NCBI GenBank assembly: GCA_032173965.1
Contig: CM063283.1
Coordinates: forward strand, 78,432,743-78,496,742
Direction: 5' to 3'
DNA from: Sitta carolinensis
Lineage: Eukaryota > Chordata > Aves > Passeriformes > Sittidae
Length of the DNA: 64,000 nucleotides
The notes under the pieces are model-generated. The model was not told the origin of the DNA. It saw only the letters and a list, made by a program, of their open reading frames with translations, and searched no databases. The position numbers and the translations under genes were made by a program. Numbering within the stretch: position 1 is the first letter of the stretch; the number at the start of each line of letters is the position of its first letter. Of this stretch, positions 1 through 14,768 are shown one piece after another.

Positions 1-3000
1 AGGACCTAAAACCAGCTCTCATAACTCCTGGTTACTGATGCATAAGCAAGCACTGTGACTGGCACTCTAACAAGCACTGAGCTGCCTTCACTGAAATTTG
101 TTACCTGCTTCATGTGTAGCAGTGACACCAAAAAAGGCTGCAAAATCCATGTGAAAAGGTGGTTAGGCTTTATGGGGTTTACCCTGCCCTGGGCTCTGTG
201 CTGCTGCAGCAGTTCTGCCATCAGCTGTTGAGCCATCCAGTTTAAAGCCAGCTCGGGAAGAATGAAATTTGGCAGTAATACACAAAATGGTTTCCTGCAG
301 CAGAGCACTTTAACATATGCTCAGTCAGTCCCTGACTTCAAATGGTGCATAAGATTATGGTGGAAGAATAAAAAAACTTTTTAAAAGACTCTAAATTTGT
401 TAAGTTCTTGTACCAGAATGGTTTCCTGTCACTTGTACTCTATATAATAGGTTCAGCTTGGAGATCTGTCACTGGAATTTATAGATCTTGGCCAAAAAAA
501 GCCTCTAGCTAAAAACAGTCAATCAACAGTTAATATAAAAAATACAAGTGAGGGAAAATACAGAGAAACAAAATATCTGCTCCAGTAGATTGAAGCCTAA
601 GTTCCTCCTATGCAAGACACAAGCCTCATTTTCCTTTTACATTTTAGCTCTGAGGGGATTCCCCCCTCTCTGCCTCCTTTTAATTGTGCAGAAGAAAGCA
701 TATGAGTGAATGAGGATTGGCAGCTCCCAACCCACCTTTAGGTGACAGTCATGCCCTGTGGTAAGTAAGAAGAGCTGTGCTATCAGAAACATGAGAGATG
801 CGGCTCGGAGCAATCTGCCTGTTTCCCCAGAAGATGTGCATTGTAACCGAGGTGAGCTGGCAACTGAATGGCAGAAAAGGTCACAAATGTGCATTTCAAA
901 GAGAATCTGTGTTCACTCACATCTCTTTCTCTGAGGTGGTAACAAGCCAATTTAATAGAAAATTCATGCATGCTTAAGTGTTGGTTGTTTATTACAGTGT
1001 ACTGACATCTGATACTTAGTGCAAATAACCTTCAAGCACATGTCTGGACACTGAAGATGCAAAGTGTGGTTAATAGGCTTGCAAGAAAAGTGTGTAGTGG
1101 ATTAAGATAAAAGATGATCAAATCACAGAGTGGAATCCCCTGTATTCATCTGTCTGCATATATACTTACACTGCAGTCTGCATGTCTTGTCCGCAATTGG
1201 CTTGTGCAGAAGACAGCAGTCCTGCAAGGTGTGTGGGGTAGGGATGGAGCATGCAACACTGCAGCTGTTGACTCTATGTCTGTTTCTCAATAAAAAGGTA
1301 ACGAGTTTGGAAAGGGCTTAAGTATCTGATGTTTCCATTCCAGAGCAGTGTAGCCTTATTATCTGGTGACAGAAAGTCCAAAACCCTCTGTATTTCCTGT
1401 TAGAAATGCTCAAAATGGTTATGAATGGGGTTTCACTAGGGTCCATTAACCCCTCTTTTAGGAGTATTGCTTCTAGGTAATGCTGGTGCTATCAGCTAGA
1501 GTTGTTTAGTGTCTTCCTGGACTTGCACAGCCCCTCTTACTCCTCTAAGGAGCTGCTAGGAGCTTAATACCAGCATACTTGGCTTCATTATGTGCAAAAA
1601 TGCACTCAATACATCATTAGGATTGAGTCCTGAACTAGAGTTTGAAGTGTGATTGAAAAATGCTATTCCAGGACAGTTCATAGCACGTGTGCCATGCACA
1701 AAAGGTGTATAAGGTAAAAATGCCAGTAAGGACATGTGGAGAAGGTGGGAAAATAAGGGAATAGGTTCACAGCTGGTCTTGTGGTTAGGTCTTAGAGGTA
1801 CATCCACTCTGACACGAAGGTGTTACTTAAATCCTTTCCTGTCACAAACTTGTCTCACAGGATTATGGACAGAAGGGAGAGGCTGGTACAAGGGATGTCA
1901 TGTGAGGGACAAGCTATGTGCTCTACTGCTTCCAGATGGCAGAAATTTGAGACATTTAGAACGCTGACTTTGGATTTTCATCTGATTTACTAGCCTTCTG
2001 GGCTTACTTCTTTGGAAGCCAAGTGTGGGAAAAGGCCTTATTTGAGGTCTACAATTTTCCCTGTACTGTGTGAGTCTGTGCTTGAGCCACACCTGAGAGA
2101 AGCAGAGAGCAGTAGCACCAGTTTTCCTCAGAAAGGCCTGATGAAGGCGGCCAGGGAAAAGGGCAGGGTGTGAGCTGAATCTGGATGCTGTTCCTGTAGA
2201 AGAAGGTCTCCAGATGCAGCAGTTATCCCTGGAGGAGGGACAAATATGTGTGGATGGGTCTGGAGGCATGCACAGAAGGGAGAGTCCCAAGTGCAGGTGG
2301 CCACTGGTGCTCCGGCTCCCTACTGAGAAACCTCCTTCAATCTTTTCCAAAGTAAAACCAGAAATAATATATTTAACTCCTCACCAACCAACTCTGTTGC
2401 TTTCAAAATGTTTTGTGTTTACATCCAGTTTCTACCATTCAATTTGAATACCAGACCAGGAGAAGTGTTTCAGAGGAAGAGAAGGTAGTTTCTAAGGGAT
2501 TTGTAACAAGAATTTCACTGTAGGAGAACCCAAAGGGAATTGCTTCAGAAAAGTTAACATTTGATCCTAACCTGCAATCTATTTTGGAAAAGCAGTTCTT
2601 TAGCTCCTGATTAAAAGCTGTGGCTGACAACTCTACAAAAACCAGCCATGCTTTAAACAGGAGACCTGGCATCTGAAAGACATTATCCATCAGTCTGTCC
2701 TTAATACCACATCAACATCTTTGGGAGAAGCAGGACCAAACACAGGGCAATGTATTTGAAGCTCAGCTTCGCTAATTATCTGTAACTGCCTGAGTGATTT
2801 TGGGCAAGCCTCTGCACTCCTGCCACTGTTTTCTTGTCAGTCAAATATGGTTTTCCTGCTGAGTGCTATGAAGTCTGCCTTTTCTCAGGCACTCCAATGT
2901 TTCCAGTCTGTTTACCTGTTCCTCCCTGTTTTTCAGGACTGTTGCTTGACCTGTTACCGTACATTTGACAGGGATGTCAGACAACTATGGGATAAGCTTC

Positions 3001-3177
3001 CTTCCTCTCCTAGATCTCCCTAAGGAGCCTAAAATGCAGGTCAGTCTCCATTAAGGCTGTGTGGCACCCACCATCTCATGCTGACCTTTGTCCACCACAG
3101 TGCCATATCTGAGAACAATAATCAAAACCTGCTGGGTCTGTGAGGTTTCAGCCTGCTCATGGTCTTCCTGCTCTTTG

Positions 3178-3204
3178 TATCAATATCAATATCAGTATCA
3201 ATCC
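3178..3204. repeat. Short (ATCAAT)n microsatellite
   Basis: Four units TATCAATATCAATATCAGTATCAATC with one substitution. Confidence 0.85.
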
Positions 3205-6200
3205 TAATAAAATGCTAACAGTATCATCTACCCAACTTCTAGGTGGTGGGGATGAGCAGGTTAAAGCAAGTCTTTGTGTATGCTTCTAAGTCTGGTTCAG
3301 TGCTAACCTTGTGCTATTGTGGGTCATGAAACATAAGAGAGGGGGGTGGTAGTGATAACTGGATGTGTCAATCCATGACAGCAGTTTTTACCAAGTCCTT
3401 TCTTGGCTCCGTCATGGCAGGTTGCCTTTGGAAGAACAATTCGGTCTCTCGCTTTCTCTTCCCCCTTAGTAAGCTCAGTCCTGGTAGCCTGTTCTGTTGC
3501 TTCCCTTTAATTCCTCTGAACTTTCTGAGGATATGTTGTCTCTTCTGAGGTGATTTTGAAGTGCAGGCAGGTTGTGCGGGTGTCACTGTCATGCAAGGTG
3601 TGGTTAGAGCCCTGCTCAGATTCAGGGCTCAGGCACATCAGTCACACAGGCTGCATGAAATCCTCTGTTTATTGAACAAGTGAGCCTTCTCTTCTGGCAG
3701 CTGCAAGGCTCCCTCAAAACATTGCCATCAAAGTCCAGGAATTCTGTAATGGCATTTGCCAGGATATCTTCATGGTTAAAATGAACCAGTTTCCATGCTT
3801 CATGCTCACACAGAGGTGGAGGTGTTGCTCTCACTGCCTATCATGGAAGGTCTACACAAGACAAAGGAAGAAGAAACTGCCTCTGCTCTCTAAACCTGGC
3901 TCTCTTTCTGTCATGACAGACACACCTGGACAGACTACCAGACTTCCTGTTCTCCCCCTTTTCCCTGCCTGCTGGGGCTGTCCTGAGCATCTTTTTCCCA
4001 GCCAGCAAACGGTCTATTGCGTTTGTACCTAGCTCTGCTGGAACTTGCTTCCTTTAGGAGCTTGGAGATGTGGCCATCCTATGAGGCAACGTGCACATTC
4101 CTATTTTTAACATTATAAACTGAAAAAAACCCCACTCTCAAATGAACAGTTTGTCATGTCTGAGCTATTCACTAGTGAGAATGAATCATCCTCCCAACCC
4201 ATTTTGACAAGATTTGACCATGTTACAGTGGGTGTGACAAAGACTCAGAAAGAGGGTACAGGTGGACACATACACACAATCATTCACATGCTTATGCTGT
4301 GTGTGTACCACTGCTTCAGTAGAAGCTCACGTCCCTTCTTTACTTGTTTTGCATGGGCAGTGGAGGCATTTTCTCTGTTGCCCTTGATGTTGTGTTCCTG
4401 AGTCACTGAGGGTGAGCAATTAACAGGGCTTCTTTCTAGCTGTTGGAATTTTGGCTGCTACATGCACAGTTTCGGACGTGATTCTGAAAAGTCCCCTCTT
4501 AAAATGAAAAGATCACAAATGAATTTTATCTTTTATTTTTTATTCCTTCCCAAAAACAATAAGAGATCTTTCGATGTTTGTTAAAAGATTGTTGAAAGGT
4601 GTATCCTGAACTGCTCTTTTCAGTTGCCCCTGGGAATTTCTGGAGTAATGTATGATCATACATATCCAGCCAATCTTTCACTACACATTGTACATGGTGA
4701 ATAATAATGTCTGACTGTGGGCCGCAGTTTAGAGAACATAAAATTGGGCAATTTGCAGTAAAATTTGGATTTAGACACATTACTGCTAGTCTCCATCATT
4801 CCCAGTATAACAGACGGTGGAAAAAGGCATTAAAATAATAAATTGTCCACTGAAAAAGCTGTAAATCCAGACTGTGCTATGAATTTAGCACCGCAGAACC
4901 GCCTTAATGAGCCATGGGCTGCCACCTACTGACATGCTGTTCAGCAGGAGACTGAGAGCAAGACAGCACTAATGTTAGAAATAGTACAGGATTCACTGAC
5001 AAACTGCAGAGGTATGAAGAAAGAGGTGAGGAGGCAAATCATTAGTCTGCTCGTGTTCGGAGTAGGAAATAAAAGCTGCGGCCCAGGGAGGTGGTGTTGT
5101 CGTACTGTAACTGCTTAAACATCACATAACTTCGTGGTAAGATTTTTTTTCTTGGGATTTATTTTCCACTGCCCTTCACCCTGAAAAAATGAGTGGGATA
5201 TTTGGTCAGTGCAGTCACACCAGAGGGTGGGTACTGCAAAGAAAGGAGGCAGAAAGGCATTCATTTGACCCAGTACAACTTAAAGGAGTTCAAGCCTGAG
5301 TCAGTCAGCTCAGAAGCAGAAAAGAAAGGCAACTGTTTCTGGGTTTCATACAAGTCTCAAGGTTGTTAGGATTTAATTTAACACTGCTGAAATCTTCAAG
5401 TTATCAATGCTGTAACTATCTGAGCCACTGAGTTGCAAACAGAATTGTTGAAGAAATTGCAAACTAAGCTGGAAATCAGAGATTTATATATTACTAAGGG
5501 TATTATTATTTAACGTTATCAGTGTAATTACCTTAATAAAAGAACAGATATATAGTATAACATATAATATTACACTACAGTTGATAATGTAACAAAATAC
5601 AATTTTGTTATTAAGAAGCATTTAGATTTTAATACTTAGCTATTAGGAGAAACATAAAATTCTGTTGTTGAATGGGCAGTAAAATTCCTCCCTCTGGGAG
5701 AATTCAGCTTCTGCAAGAAAGAACCAAAGCTTTAAACAGCACGGAAAAGGGATTTAAAATGAAAGAAAAGGCAAATTATTTTTCACTTCCACTTTGTGTC
5801 TGTCAGTATGAAAAGGTACCAATGAAAGTATATTTCCCAAAACATTTGCATAATGTGTGCAGGGAAGGATTAGATCATTATCTCTGGACTCCAGAGTGAG
5901 ACTTATGTTGCATAATTTCAGACATTTATATTGTCTTTTTGTACATTTTCTGCTAGACAGAAGACTTCCCAAGCACCTTTGAAATTTCAAAATGTGTTTC
6001 ACCTCTTCTGCTTTAAATGTCTACCTGAGGGTGAGGTGGGTTGTGTTCCTTGCTGCTGGTGGTGAAGGGAACAGACAGAGCAAGTTCAGAACAGCCTGCC
6101 CCATCTCTCATCTGGCTACTTGGAGAGTGGACACAGCTGGAAATGGCAGAAGGACATTTTTGAAATCCCCTACCATTATCTCCTGCCCTTGATTTAGAAA

Positions 6201-9200
6201 AGCTGTGCAGAAGTGGAGAAAAGGAGAGTCATTTTCTCTAGCCATGTCTCTACATGATCTCTGAGAAGCAGCTGTGGGAACATCTGCCAGCACAAGTTGC
6301 CCATTGTTGCCCAAATCTTTGCAGACAGCTCCTTGGGGTGGTGGGGATTGATCTCACGGTCTGCTCTCCTCATGGCGAGCCCTTTGCCTGCCTCCAGGCA
6401 GCACTGGCCATCTCTCAAACACTCTGCAGACTATTTATCCTTCTTTCAGTTCTTGCCTTTTCTGTTGTCAGAAGAGTAAAAAAGCCAAAATGGGTGGTAG
6501 TTCTTGTGAGGAGGACACACAATCACCAAAATCCCGACTGATAAAAGCAATTACTTCCCAGGTGAGAACATTTCAATGACAGGTTGCCTTACGTTGAGAG
6601 ATCAACAGGAACTGATTGGGCAACACAGTTTGTCTGCATGGGAGTATGCTTCAGGAACTTGCAAATTTAAATTAAAAAACTAATGAAAATTTAAGTTTAA
6701 CTTTTTTCCCTGTAACCGACCTCACATCTCACAGCTGATCGATAGTTCGCTTTGACATCTGAATTGCAAAAAAGAAGAGAGAAAAAGGGAAAACCATGGC
6801 AATATGCCACCTAATTATAGCTACAACACAAAATCACTACTTCAGCTGTATCTGACAAACATCAGGGAAGCTTTAAATCTAGCTATGCATGAAATTTCTA
6901 ACAGACTTACCACATGTGTGAAAATTGTCTGAAAAACATTGAAAAGGATGAATTCTACATTTATTGTGTTCTAATTAAATAGACAATGAGGCACCATATC
7001 TGGATTTTCTTTTTGAGCCTTAGATACTTGCATATCACATCATAATAATTAACAATACCACTGCAAGTGAAAATCAGTTTTGTGGGAGCTGATGCCCAAG
7101 TTGTCATGAAAGAGAATAGTGAGCAGAATTGCTTTCTACTTGGAGAAAATCATGCTGTGAGATTTCAAAAATAATTATCATGACTGTGAAAAATCTGCTT
7201 GGCAGCTCATTTCATTTGCGTCTCAGGGTTGCCATTCTTTCTTTTCAATGATTTCTTGCTAGGTCTAAATACAGACCTCCAGTCTGAAGTTAATTCCCCA
7301 CTTCAACTTCTAAACTCACTTTTGAAGAGAACTGGGAAAGAATTATGTTTGGTGACTTCTATGATACTTGGCATTTAACTGCACTTCATTTTCACTCCTG
7401 GACGTAGACTTCAAAGTGCCAGTGAGCTCTTAATCCATCCTCCAGTGTTTGCCATTTACTCCTACTCTTTCTTATTCTGCTTGGTTGGCATCAGAAAATG
7501 CAGGCTAATCTTAGCAGGGACACCAGGAGTGTGTCCAAGGACTTCACACTCTGAGGTCTTGCTTTTGTGACTGTGCAAATGCTTACTTTAACTCTCCTTA
7601 ATAGTATGAATGTATGGATCAGGGTATATTACTTGTAATTAAAAGAGGAAAATGAGGGATCCTTATAAACAGTTTCAAATGTTAAGCTTTGTTGTAAAGA
7701 ATTCCTTGATGATTTACAGTGTAGAAGCAGTGCTCTATTGATCACATAGGGCTAGCCTAGTTTGGTTTTAGTGCCCTGCTATGGGAAGTGTCAAGGATAT
7801 CACTATAAGGGGAACTGGAATGAGTAGAGCTTGTTATGGGCTCCTGTTAGCACTCTGTACTTGAAATGAAACCAAACTATGCTCTAGAAAATTGTGTCTG
7901 TGCACTGACCCCTGGAAAATTAAAAAAGAAGCTAAAATCACAGAGGGTTAAATTGGGCTTGAATGAAGATGTTGCTAATATTTTTCTATTCTGCTTTAAA
8001 ATATATTATTCTGTGAAAGACATGACATTAAGAATATTTTTTCCTCCCTTTCTGCCTATCTTGTCTGCAAAAGGTACCTTTTAAAATATAATTCTTGAAG
8101 CCAAGTCTCTTCTGAAACATCCTGTAAACCTGTGCATGGCTAGGATCATGGCAAAACATGGCCAAAGGAAACCCAGGCAGGAGAAGAATTTCTGGATGCA
8201 GCAGGATTTCTACTTTAATTTGAAAAGGCATATGAAAATTTTATACATATATCTACAGATATGGTATCATGAAACATTGAGAGTAACAGTGAAAATCTCT
8301 GGGTTATATGAGGCTTGTTACATCTGTTGACCAGAATAGATCCATTAAATTTTGTTTATATTTGCATGGATTTATACCGTATACTTTGAGGGGCTTCTTA
8401 AAGAGATGTGGCATTACTCCTGCTATCTCTGTTTTGGGGAGTTTCTCTCCATAAGCACCAATGTTCATTTTTTCCATGTCTAACCAGAAGAACTGGGAAG
8501 ATACAACTCTAAGCCTTTTTGCCTGGAGGCAAAATATCCTGCATACTAGGCAAGAGCTCAATAATATGGGCAGTGACACCAAATGTGGGCACAACTTTTT
8601 TTGCCCCTTTTATTTACCCTTGCACTGTTACTGATGGACTCTGGACAGACATGGGAAGTCTATGGATTTCTCTCCTCAGCTGAATGGTCCAACTCCTCCT
8701 GGGTGCTGTAGGACAGTTTTGCATCAAGTATGTGAACAGTGACAGCTTCTGGTTTGAAGCAGATCAGGTTAAATGCCACAGAGAAAGAAATTTTCTTTAG
8801 CAAACTATTTTATTCCAATGAGAACATTCTAATTGCTTCTTAGTGGACATTTGAAGGAGGAGGCAATTCCTGGTGTTCAAATCACCTGAAAACTGCTTTC
8901 CTTGCTTACAGATTTGGCAGCTCTCCTCTCCTGCAGCTCTATTTATTGCTTAACTGAGACTAGTCCAATATTTAGCAAAGCAACCTGTGAGGCAATTTTT
9001 AATACAAAAATCTATACAAAATAAACTTTACTGTATTATAAAGCTGCATGTTGCAGTTTGAATGTTACTACTGGCAAACCAACAACAAAACCCACATGAT
9101 ATTTCACACATTCTATTCTTACTGTCAGGAAAGGAACTTTGTTCTTAAAATATTATGTACTAATTTTTCTCCTCATCACAGGCTGGTCAAAAGTAGAAGA

Positions 9201-12200
9201 AAGGCACTACCATCTCTTTTCCTGGACATCAGAGAAAGCTCCATGTACCTCTGCACTCTGGTGCAAAGCATATATTCAGACATTTATGGCCTAATTGCAT
9301 GATGTTGACTGATTCGTCAATGACTGACTCTCCATTTGTGGGAAGCAGTGCTGTCTTTGTCTCTCCATTTCTCCTGCTGTAGGTGTGACTCACCTTTTAT
9401 TTAGATTTTTGTCTCCCATGCTAAGCACCAGATTTGGTCATTGAATTCTCTCACTTCAGTAAGTTGGGAAAAACTCTGAAATGACGGAAAAGCTACTGAA
9501 AAATGTATGTGCAAGAAACACATTTTTGACTTCAGTTGTTTTGAACATGTCTTTTATCAGTAAAAATGAAATGACATTTCTATGACTGATTACAGTAATT
9601 AGTGCTAATTTAACAAAAAATTTTGCAACCCTGTTAAAATTGGAAGCAGAAATAAATGTTTTTATGTATGATTTTCAAAATAAATATGCATCTAAGGGAA
9701 GAGCAAAAAAGCTTTTTATATACTGCTGAAAAAAATTTGAAAGACCCTCTTTGAACTTTTTAGCACAAGGCTTTTACTTTCCTTACAAGACTGTAAGGAA
9801 AGTGTGTGAACATGAAGTATCTGCTTATTGCTTTTGCTTCCCCTGGTTTGCTGCAGCCTGGTGGGTACTGCCACCCCCACTTCTGCTGCCTCAGCTGCTG
9901 CTCTGAGCATACAGGGCTGCTGAGCCCTGGGCCAGCTCTCAGCACAGTTGGCTGCACTGGCATTTTACTCACTGTATGGCTCCCCAGGGACCTTCTCAGA
10001 TCCTTCAGCTCTGCTCCTCAGCTTCTGCCGTCTGGAATCTAAGCATTTGCATTTCACATGCACTGTCTTCCTATCCTTACAGAAATGGGACAAACAGATG
10101 CACAGTTAGGTCCTGAGTTTGTGTCTGAAATGCTTTTTTACATTACAGCTGAAATGCTGTAAATCCTTGGGCTGGTGAAAGGAGAGTTTATCAGGGAAGA
10201 GATTAAGTTTAAACCCAACGTTTCCATGTTGATAACAGCATTAGTATTGTCATCAAGCACATGCACTGCCTATCTCACTAGTAAATAGCTCTGGTGTATC
10301 ATTCAGCTTCAAGGTCTGCTCAAAGGATTTTTTGTTGGGCTCTTGTTAGCTTTCGATTGACCTTGTTTTGTCCCCCTTAAGTTTTTGTTTGTCTGAGGAA
10401 CAAGTTTTAGAGAAATTTTATAATAATTTACAAAGGCAAAGCTAAATATGCTCAGTTTGTCTCCTCATGGGGAACAAATGCTATGACTAAAAGGTAATGT
10501 ACAATTTTTGAGTAAATACATTTCAGCAGGTTAATATTTAATACTTGATTTATCTTAGATGTGGCTGTTGCAAGGGGATTAGCATCAGTGTTCTTGTTGG
10601 CTGAAACTTCATCGCAAGCAGATACTTACACTTGTACTTTCTCTTAGCTTCTGCAGTTCACCTGATCCAGTTGCCCATGGTGCTTCTTGGAGGCCAGCCA
10701 AGGTCCTGGGGCATGGATCCGGGCTTGTGTCCAACGTGTTTGGATGATTTGTGGGTGCCCATGCGAAGAATATCTTGCAAAACCTTTCTTTTTTTTCACA
10801 GTATAAAGTCTGACATCTTCAAGGGTTTTCATCATGTCCTTTCTTTGGCTTCCAACAGTGGTGCTTCTGTGACTTCTCAACAGTGTCTCTGTCCTTCATT
10901 CTCATCAAAGGTGACACTCTTTCTCAGTTTGACCAGCAACACTCTGTTGTTTAAGAACAATTCCGCATGTAGCTGTTTCTCCTATCCCAAGCTGAAGGTT
11001 GAAAAGGCCAGACCTCTACAAAGCTGTTGTTCTTTGGATAGTTCTGCAGATTATGCCTGGTCAATGTCACGCATGAACAATCTTCCATGCACCTTGTGAT
11101 CAAAGTATATTCACCTCCATCAGACACACGGTGGTCCTAACAAATTGAACATGCTGGAGCATTTGTGAATAATGAAGTTGTTTTAAATATAATATCTGAG
11201 CAGTGTTTCAGTGTTCCTGAACATAGAGGACCAACACACAAATATATTTACTTTAAACAAATGAATGAAGGTCTTTGCAGTCCATCTTCCTACTTCTGTG
11301 TTAGTCTTTGTTGGTCTACAAGTATTTCAGTATTAACATTCTACCCACCTCTCAATTGGTCTCAGAATTACACAAAGTGGGGGTTATTTCAGGACCTGAC
11401 TTGAGGTATCTGCTATTGGTGCCCAAATAAAAATCAGTGTAGACAGAGTTCAGATGCTGCTTTTCTGTGCAGACAGCATAGATTTCCTGCTCAGGAACCT
11501 GTCTTAGGATCCTTGAGATGGATAGTGCTGTAGAAGGATTGGACTGTGCCTTTGGAAGCTCTGAAATTCTCTAGTGGTTAGGTATGTTCAACTATACATC
11601 ATTATCTACTGACTGTAAATCTGGTGAACAGTTTTCAGTTGTGCAAACAGTGAAATATCTTGCAAATTTGATTAAATAAAACCAGCAATTGGCCTGGAAG
11701 TTTGTTGCATTTTGCTTGGCAAAATACCAGTGAGAGTCTTTCGTGGCCAGTATTGCAAATATCACTGTAGTCATATAGAATCATAAATTTCAGTTGAATT
11801 GAAACTATATGTGCCGAATGATTTTTCTTCAATACATGGGACTTCAGATGGTTTGAAAAATGGACTGAAATTTCTCTTGGTTGCACAACAACATCGATCC
11901 TCATAAGATGGAAAACCTCTCATATCTCCTTTTAAAAGTCTAGTGTGTTGCCACAAAATGAATTGTTATATGAACTTTACTTCTATGATTAATGGTAAAA
12001 CTGAAGTTTTTTTTTTTTTAGATAAGGGAAAATATTTTGCTTTATCTGAAAGGGAACACCAAAAGGACAAATGGGATGTTCATCAAGTAAGAAAATTTGA
12101 CAGAGAAGAATACAGTCGTGGCCAATGATTAGGCTTTTGCACATTCTGGCTTTTTTTTTTTGGTTGTTTCTCTTTAAGTGCTATTTCTATAACCATGATA

Positions 12201-14755
12201 ATGCCAGTAGGTGCAGAAAAAAAAATGTTGCAGGAAAACGGGATTTGCATTTATATGTGTCTGATGGCTTAGGACTTTGTATAAGCTGGCAGTGGGTTTA
12301 TAAGGCCAGTGTCACAGCAGTCCCCTCACTACACAGGAGTGCCTCACTCAAGAACAAACAGCTCCATGCTCATGGCTCGCCCTGAGCAGCTCCCTTTCTC
12401 CTTGACTCTCTCACAGCCAAGCCACACTCCTTCAGCTTTTGATGCTCTTCACTTGAGCCTGTAGCAGTGGCTCAGTGGCCCAGGCTCACCATTGATGGCT
12501 TCAGGCCCTACCTGAAGCATGCAGAAGTAGCTATGGTGCAACTCATAGTTGCCATTCAGGATTCTCCAGAGTACCTGAGACACCTGTCTGGGCCTGGCAT
12601 ATATACCATGCAACCCAGGAGAGACTGTGCACTTCCAAAGGGGCGGGCTGGGTGGATACTCTGTGCCATCCAAAACACTGGCTCATGCAACTAAGTCTCA
12701 CTCTCAGAGCCCTTCTGTAGTCAAGGAGGAACAATAATCATTTCTAGAGGATTGTTCAAGATACTAGGTAAGTTGAAGCATGCTGCTATTTCTTTTTCTG
12801 TTGACTGCAGAAGACTCTTCAGATGATAATGCTCCCAATGTTAAGCATCTCAGTTTGATTAGATCTGGTTTTGTACTCTCGTGTTCCAGATGACACGGTA
12901 ACTGTGCAGGAAAGCATATGCTGATTCTAATTAGTTTCTGATTAGACCTAGGCAAAGTGTTTTTCTCTGAATAACATATTCACAAAAAAGCCCCTACTGT
13001 TTCAAGGTGGCTGATAATAATTCATGATATTTGTCTCAGTTTTGCTGAAAGACTGGCTTACATAAAAATGACAGCATGCTGTAAGGAAAAGTCAGAGGAG
13101 TTTACTTTGATCTTTTTTGAAATGGTTGTTCCCACATTTGTCTTCAGGGTGAAGTGCTTATACTGACAAGAGAAAAAGGGGACAGATAGCACATTGCCAG
13201 AAGAAGAAAAACGTGCTACCTCTTCTTTCTCAGATCACTGTTGTTTGCCTGCCTGATAGTAATTCAGTGTTTTATCCTCTTTATTTTTCAAATTCTGATT
13301 GGAAGCCTGTTAGTCCTTAAAAATGGTGGGTTGGCTGGTAGACCGAGGCTGTGGTACATCATGCCACTTAGCTCTGCTTCTCTTTGCTGCTGGATTGTCT
13401 CTATCCACTTTGTTCCTCAGAGCAGCTGCCAGCTTGCTGGAGGCAGGGGTGGCCTCCCTGTCCTGGGGCTACGCCTCTGCATCACTCAGGCTGTTGCAGA
13501 CAAAGGTTCACTTCTTCCCCTGCTTTAGATCCTTCTGTTCTTTCCCAGGGATGTGGGGTTAACACACATGTCCTCTGACAACATTGCCTCAGCCTCTTCT
13601 GCTGATACTTATCTTGGATTTGGAAATAAAAGCCAAGAATGAACTGGATTCGGGAGGGGACTGGGGCTTAAATTTCTCTCTTACTGCATCTCATTCTACT
13701 TGCAGTATTTCAGAATATGACACAAAACGGAAAGGCATCAAGGGGAGGGATTACAACACAGAAACAAGGAACAGCCCACAGCTCGATTGTTATGAAACTC
13801 TTCTGGAGCAGGGACATCCCTTAGGTGTGTCCCACACACACATAATGTGGATGCTGTAATTGTCAGGCTGCTGTCCACGACCTGTGCTGCCTTATTCAGC
13901 AGGCTTATGAGACTAGCCTTTTTGTTTCCATTCCCTTTCCCCCTTTTTTTTTACATCCTCTAGAGAATAAATGTCAGGATGACAGCACATTTTTCACGGA
14001 CATTGTTTTTCTGGCTTGTTTTGACAAGGATTGGCACACAACACAGCTCCATCCCCAGTGAATGTGTCTGTCTGACATAATGAGCAGCAGCCATTGCAGA
14101 GCATTCCAACTCATCACAGAAAAGGCAGGGGAAACCTGAGATAGCTCAGCCTAAGCAGCCAGGACTTCTGAGGCTTTATTAAACACCTCATTTTCTCCAT
14201 CTGCTAAAGAAGAAAAAAGCAAGTCAAAGGGGGAAGAACTACTCCTGTCAGTGCTGATCCTATCAAGCTGCCAGACAAATGTCTAAGCTCTCCCTCCATC
14301 TTCACTGCATGCATTGGCAAAGAATATAAAAAACAGTTGAAATGACATTAGAATACAGTAATCAAGAATTAGTAAGAGATCTTGGGAATTCAGATCATTT
14401 CAGGTCTTGAGTAAATTGCCTTTTAAAGGTATTCTGTCTACCAACCACGATTGCTGTAGAGGAAGCGTTTAATTTATTTACCTGCTGTAATAAATTAGAT
14501 AATTTACAGAAATTATCAGTCATAAATTGGCCATGGAGTGAGTCAATCTGATTCTTATGAATTAGTTTATCTGTGACCTGTTTTAAGATACCTGATAGGA
14601 TTTAGATGCAGAATTAATTAATTATTTAATTAGACAGGTCAAATGCTGTCACTCTGAATGAGGTTCTAGCTCGCTCGTCTTACAAATCACAGCTGTAAGA
14701 GTTCATCCCATTGGCCATGCATTGCTCCATGATATATTCCTCATCTGAAAGGCTG

Positions 14756-14768
14756 CTCTCTCTCTCTC
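14756..14768. repeat. Short (CT)n tract followed by A/C-rich low complexity
   Basis: CTCTCTCTCTCTC is followed directly by an A/C-rich stretch up to about 14795. Confidence 0.85.

Noticed and set aside
11771..11800. Possible CR1 3' tail (CATATAGAATCATAAATTTC)
   Set aside because: Only about 15 bp of similarity and no CR1 body beyond it; insufficient to annotate.
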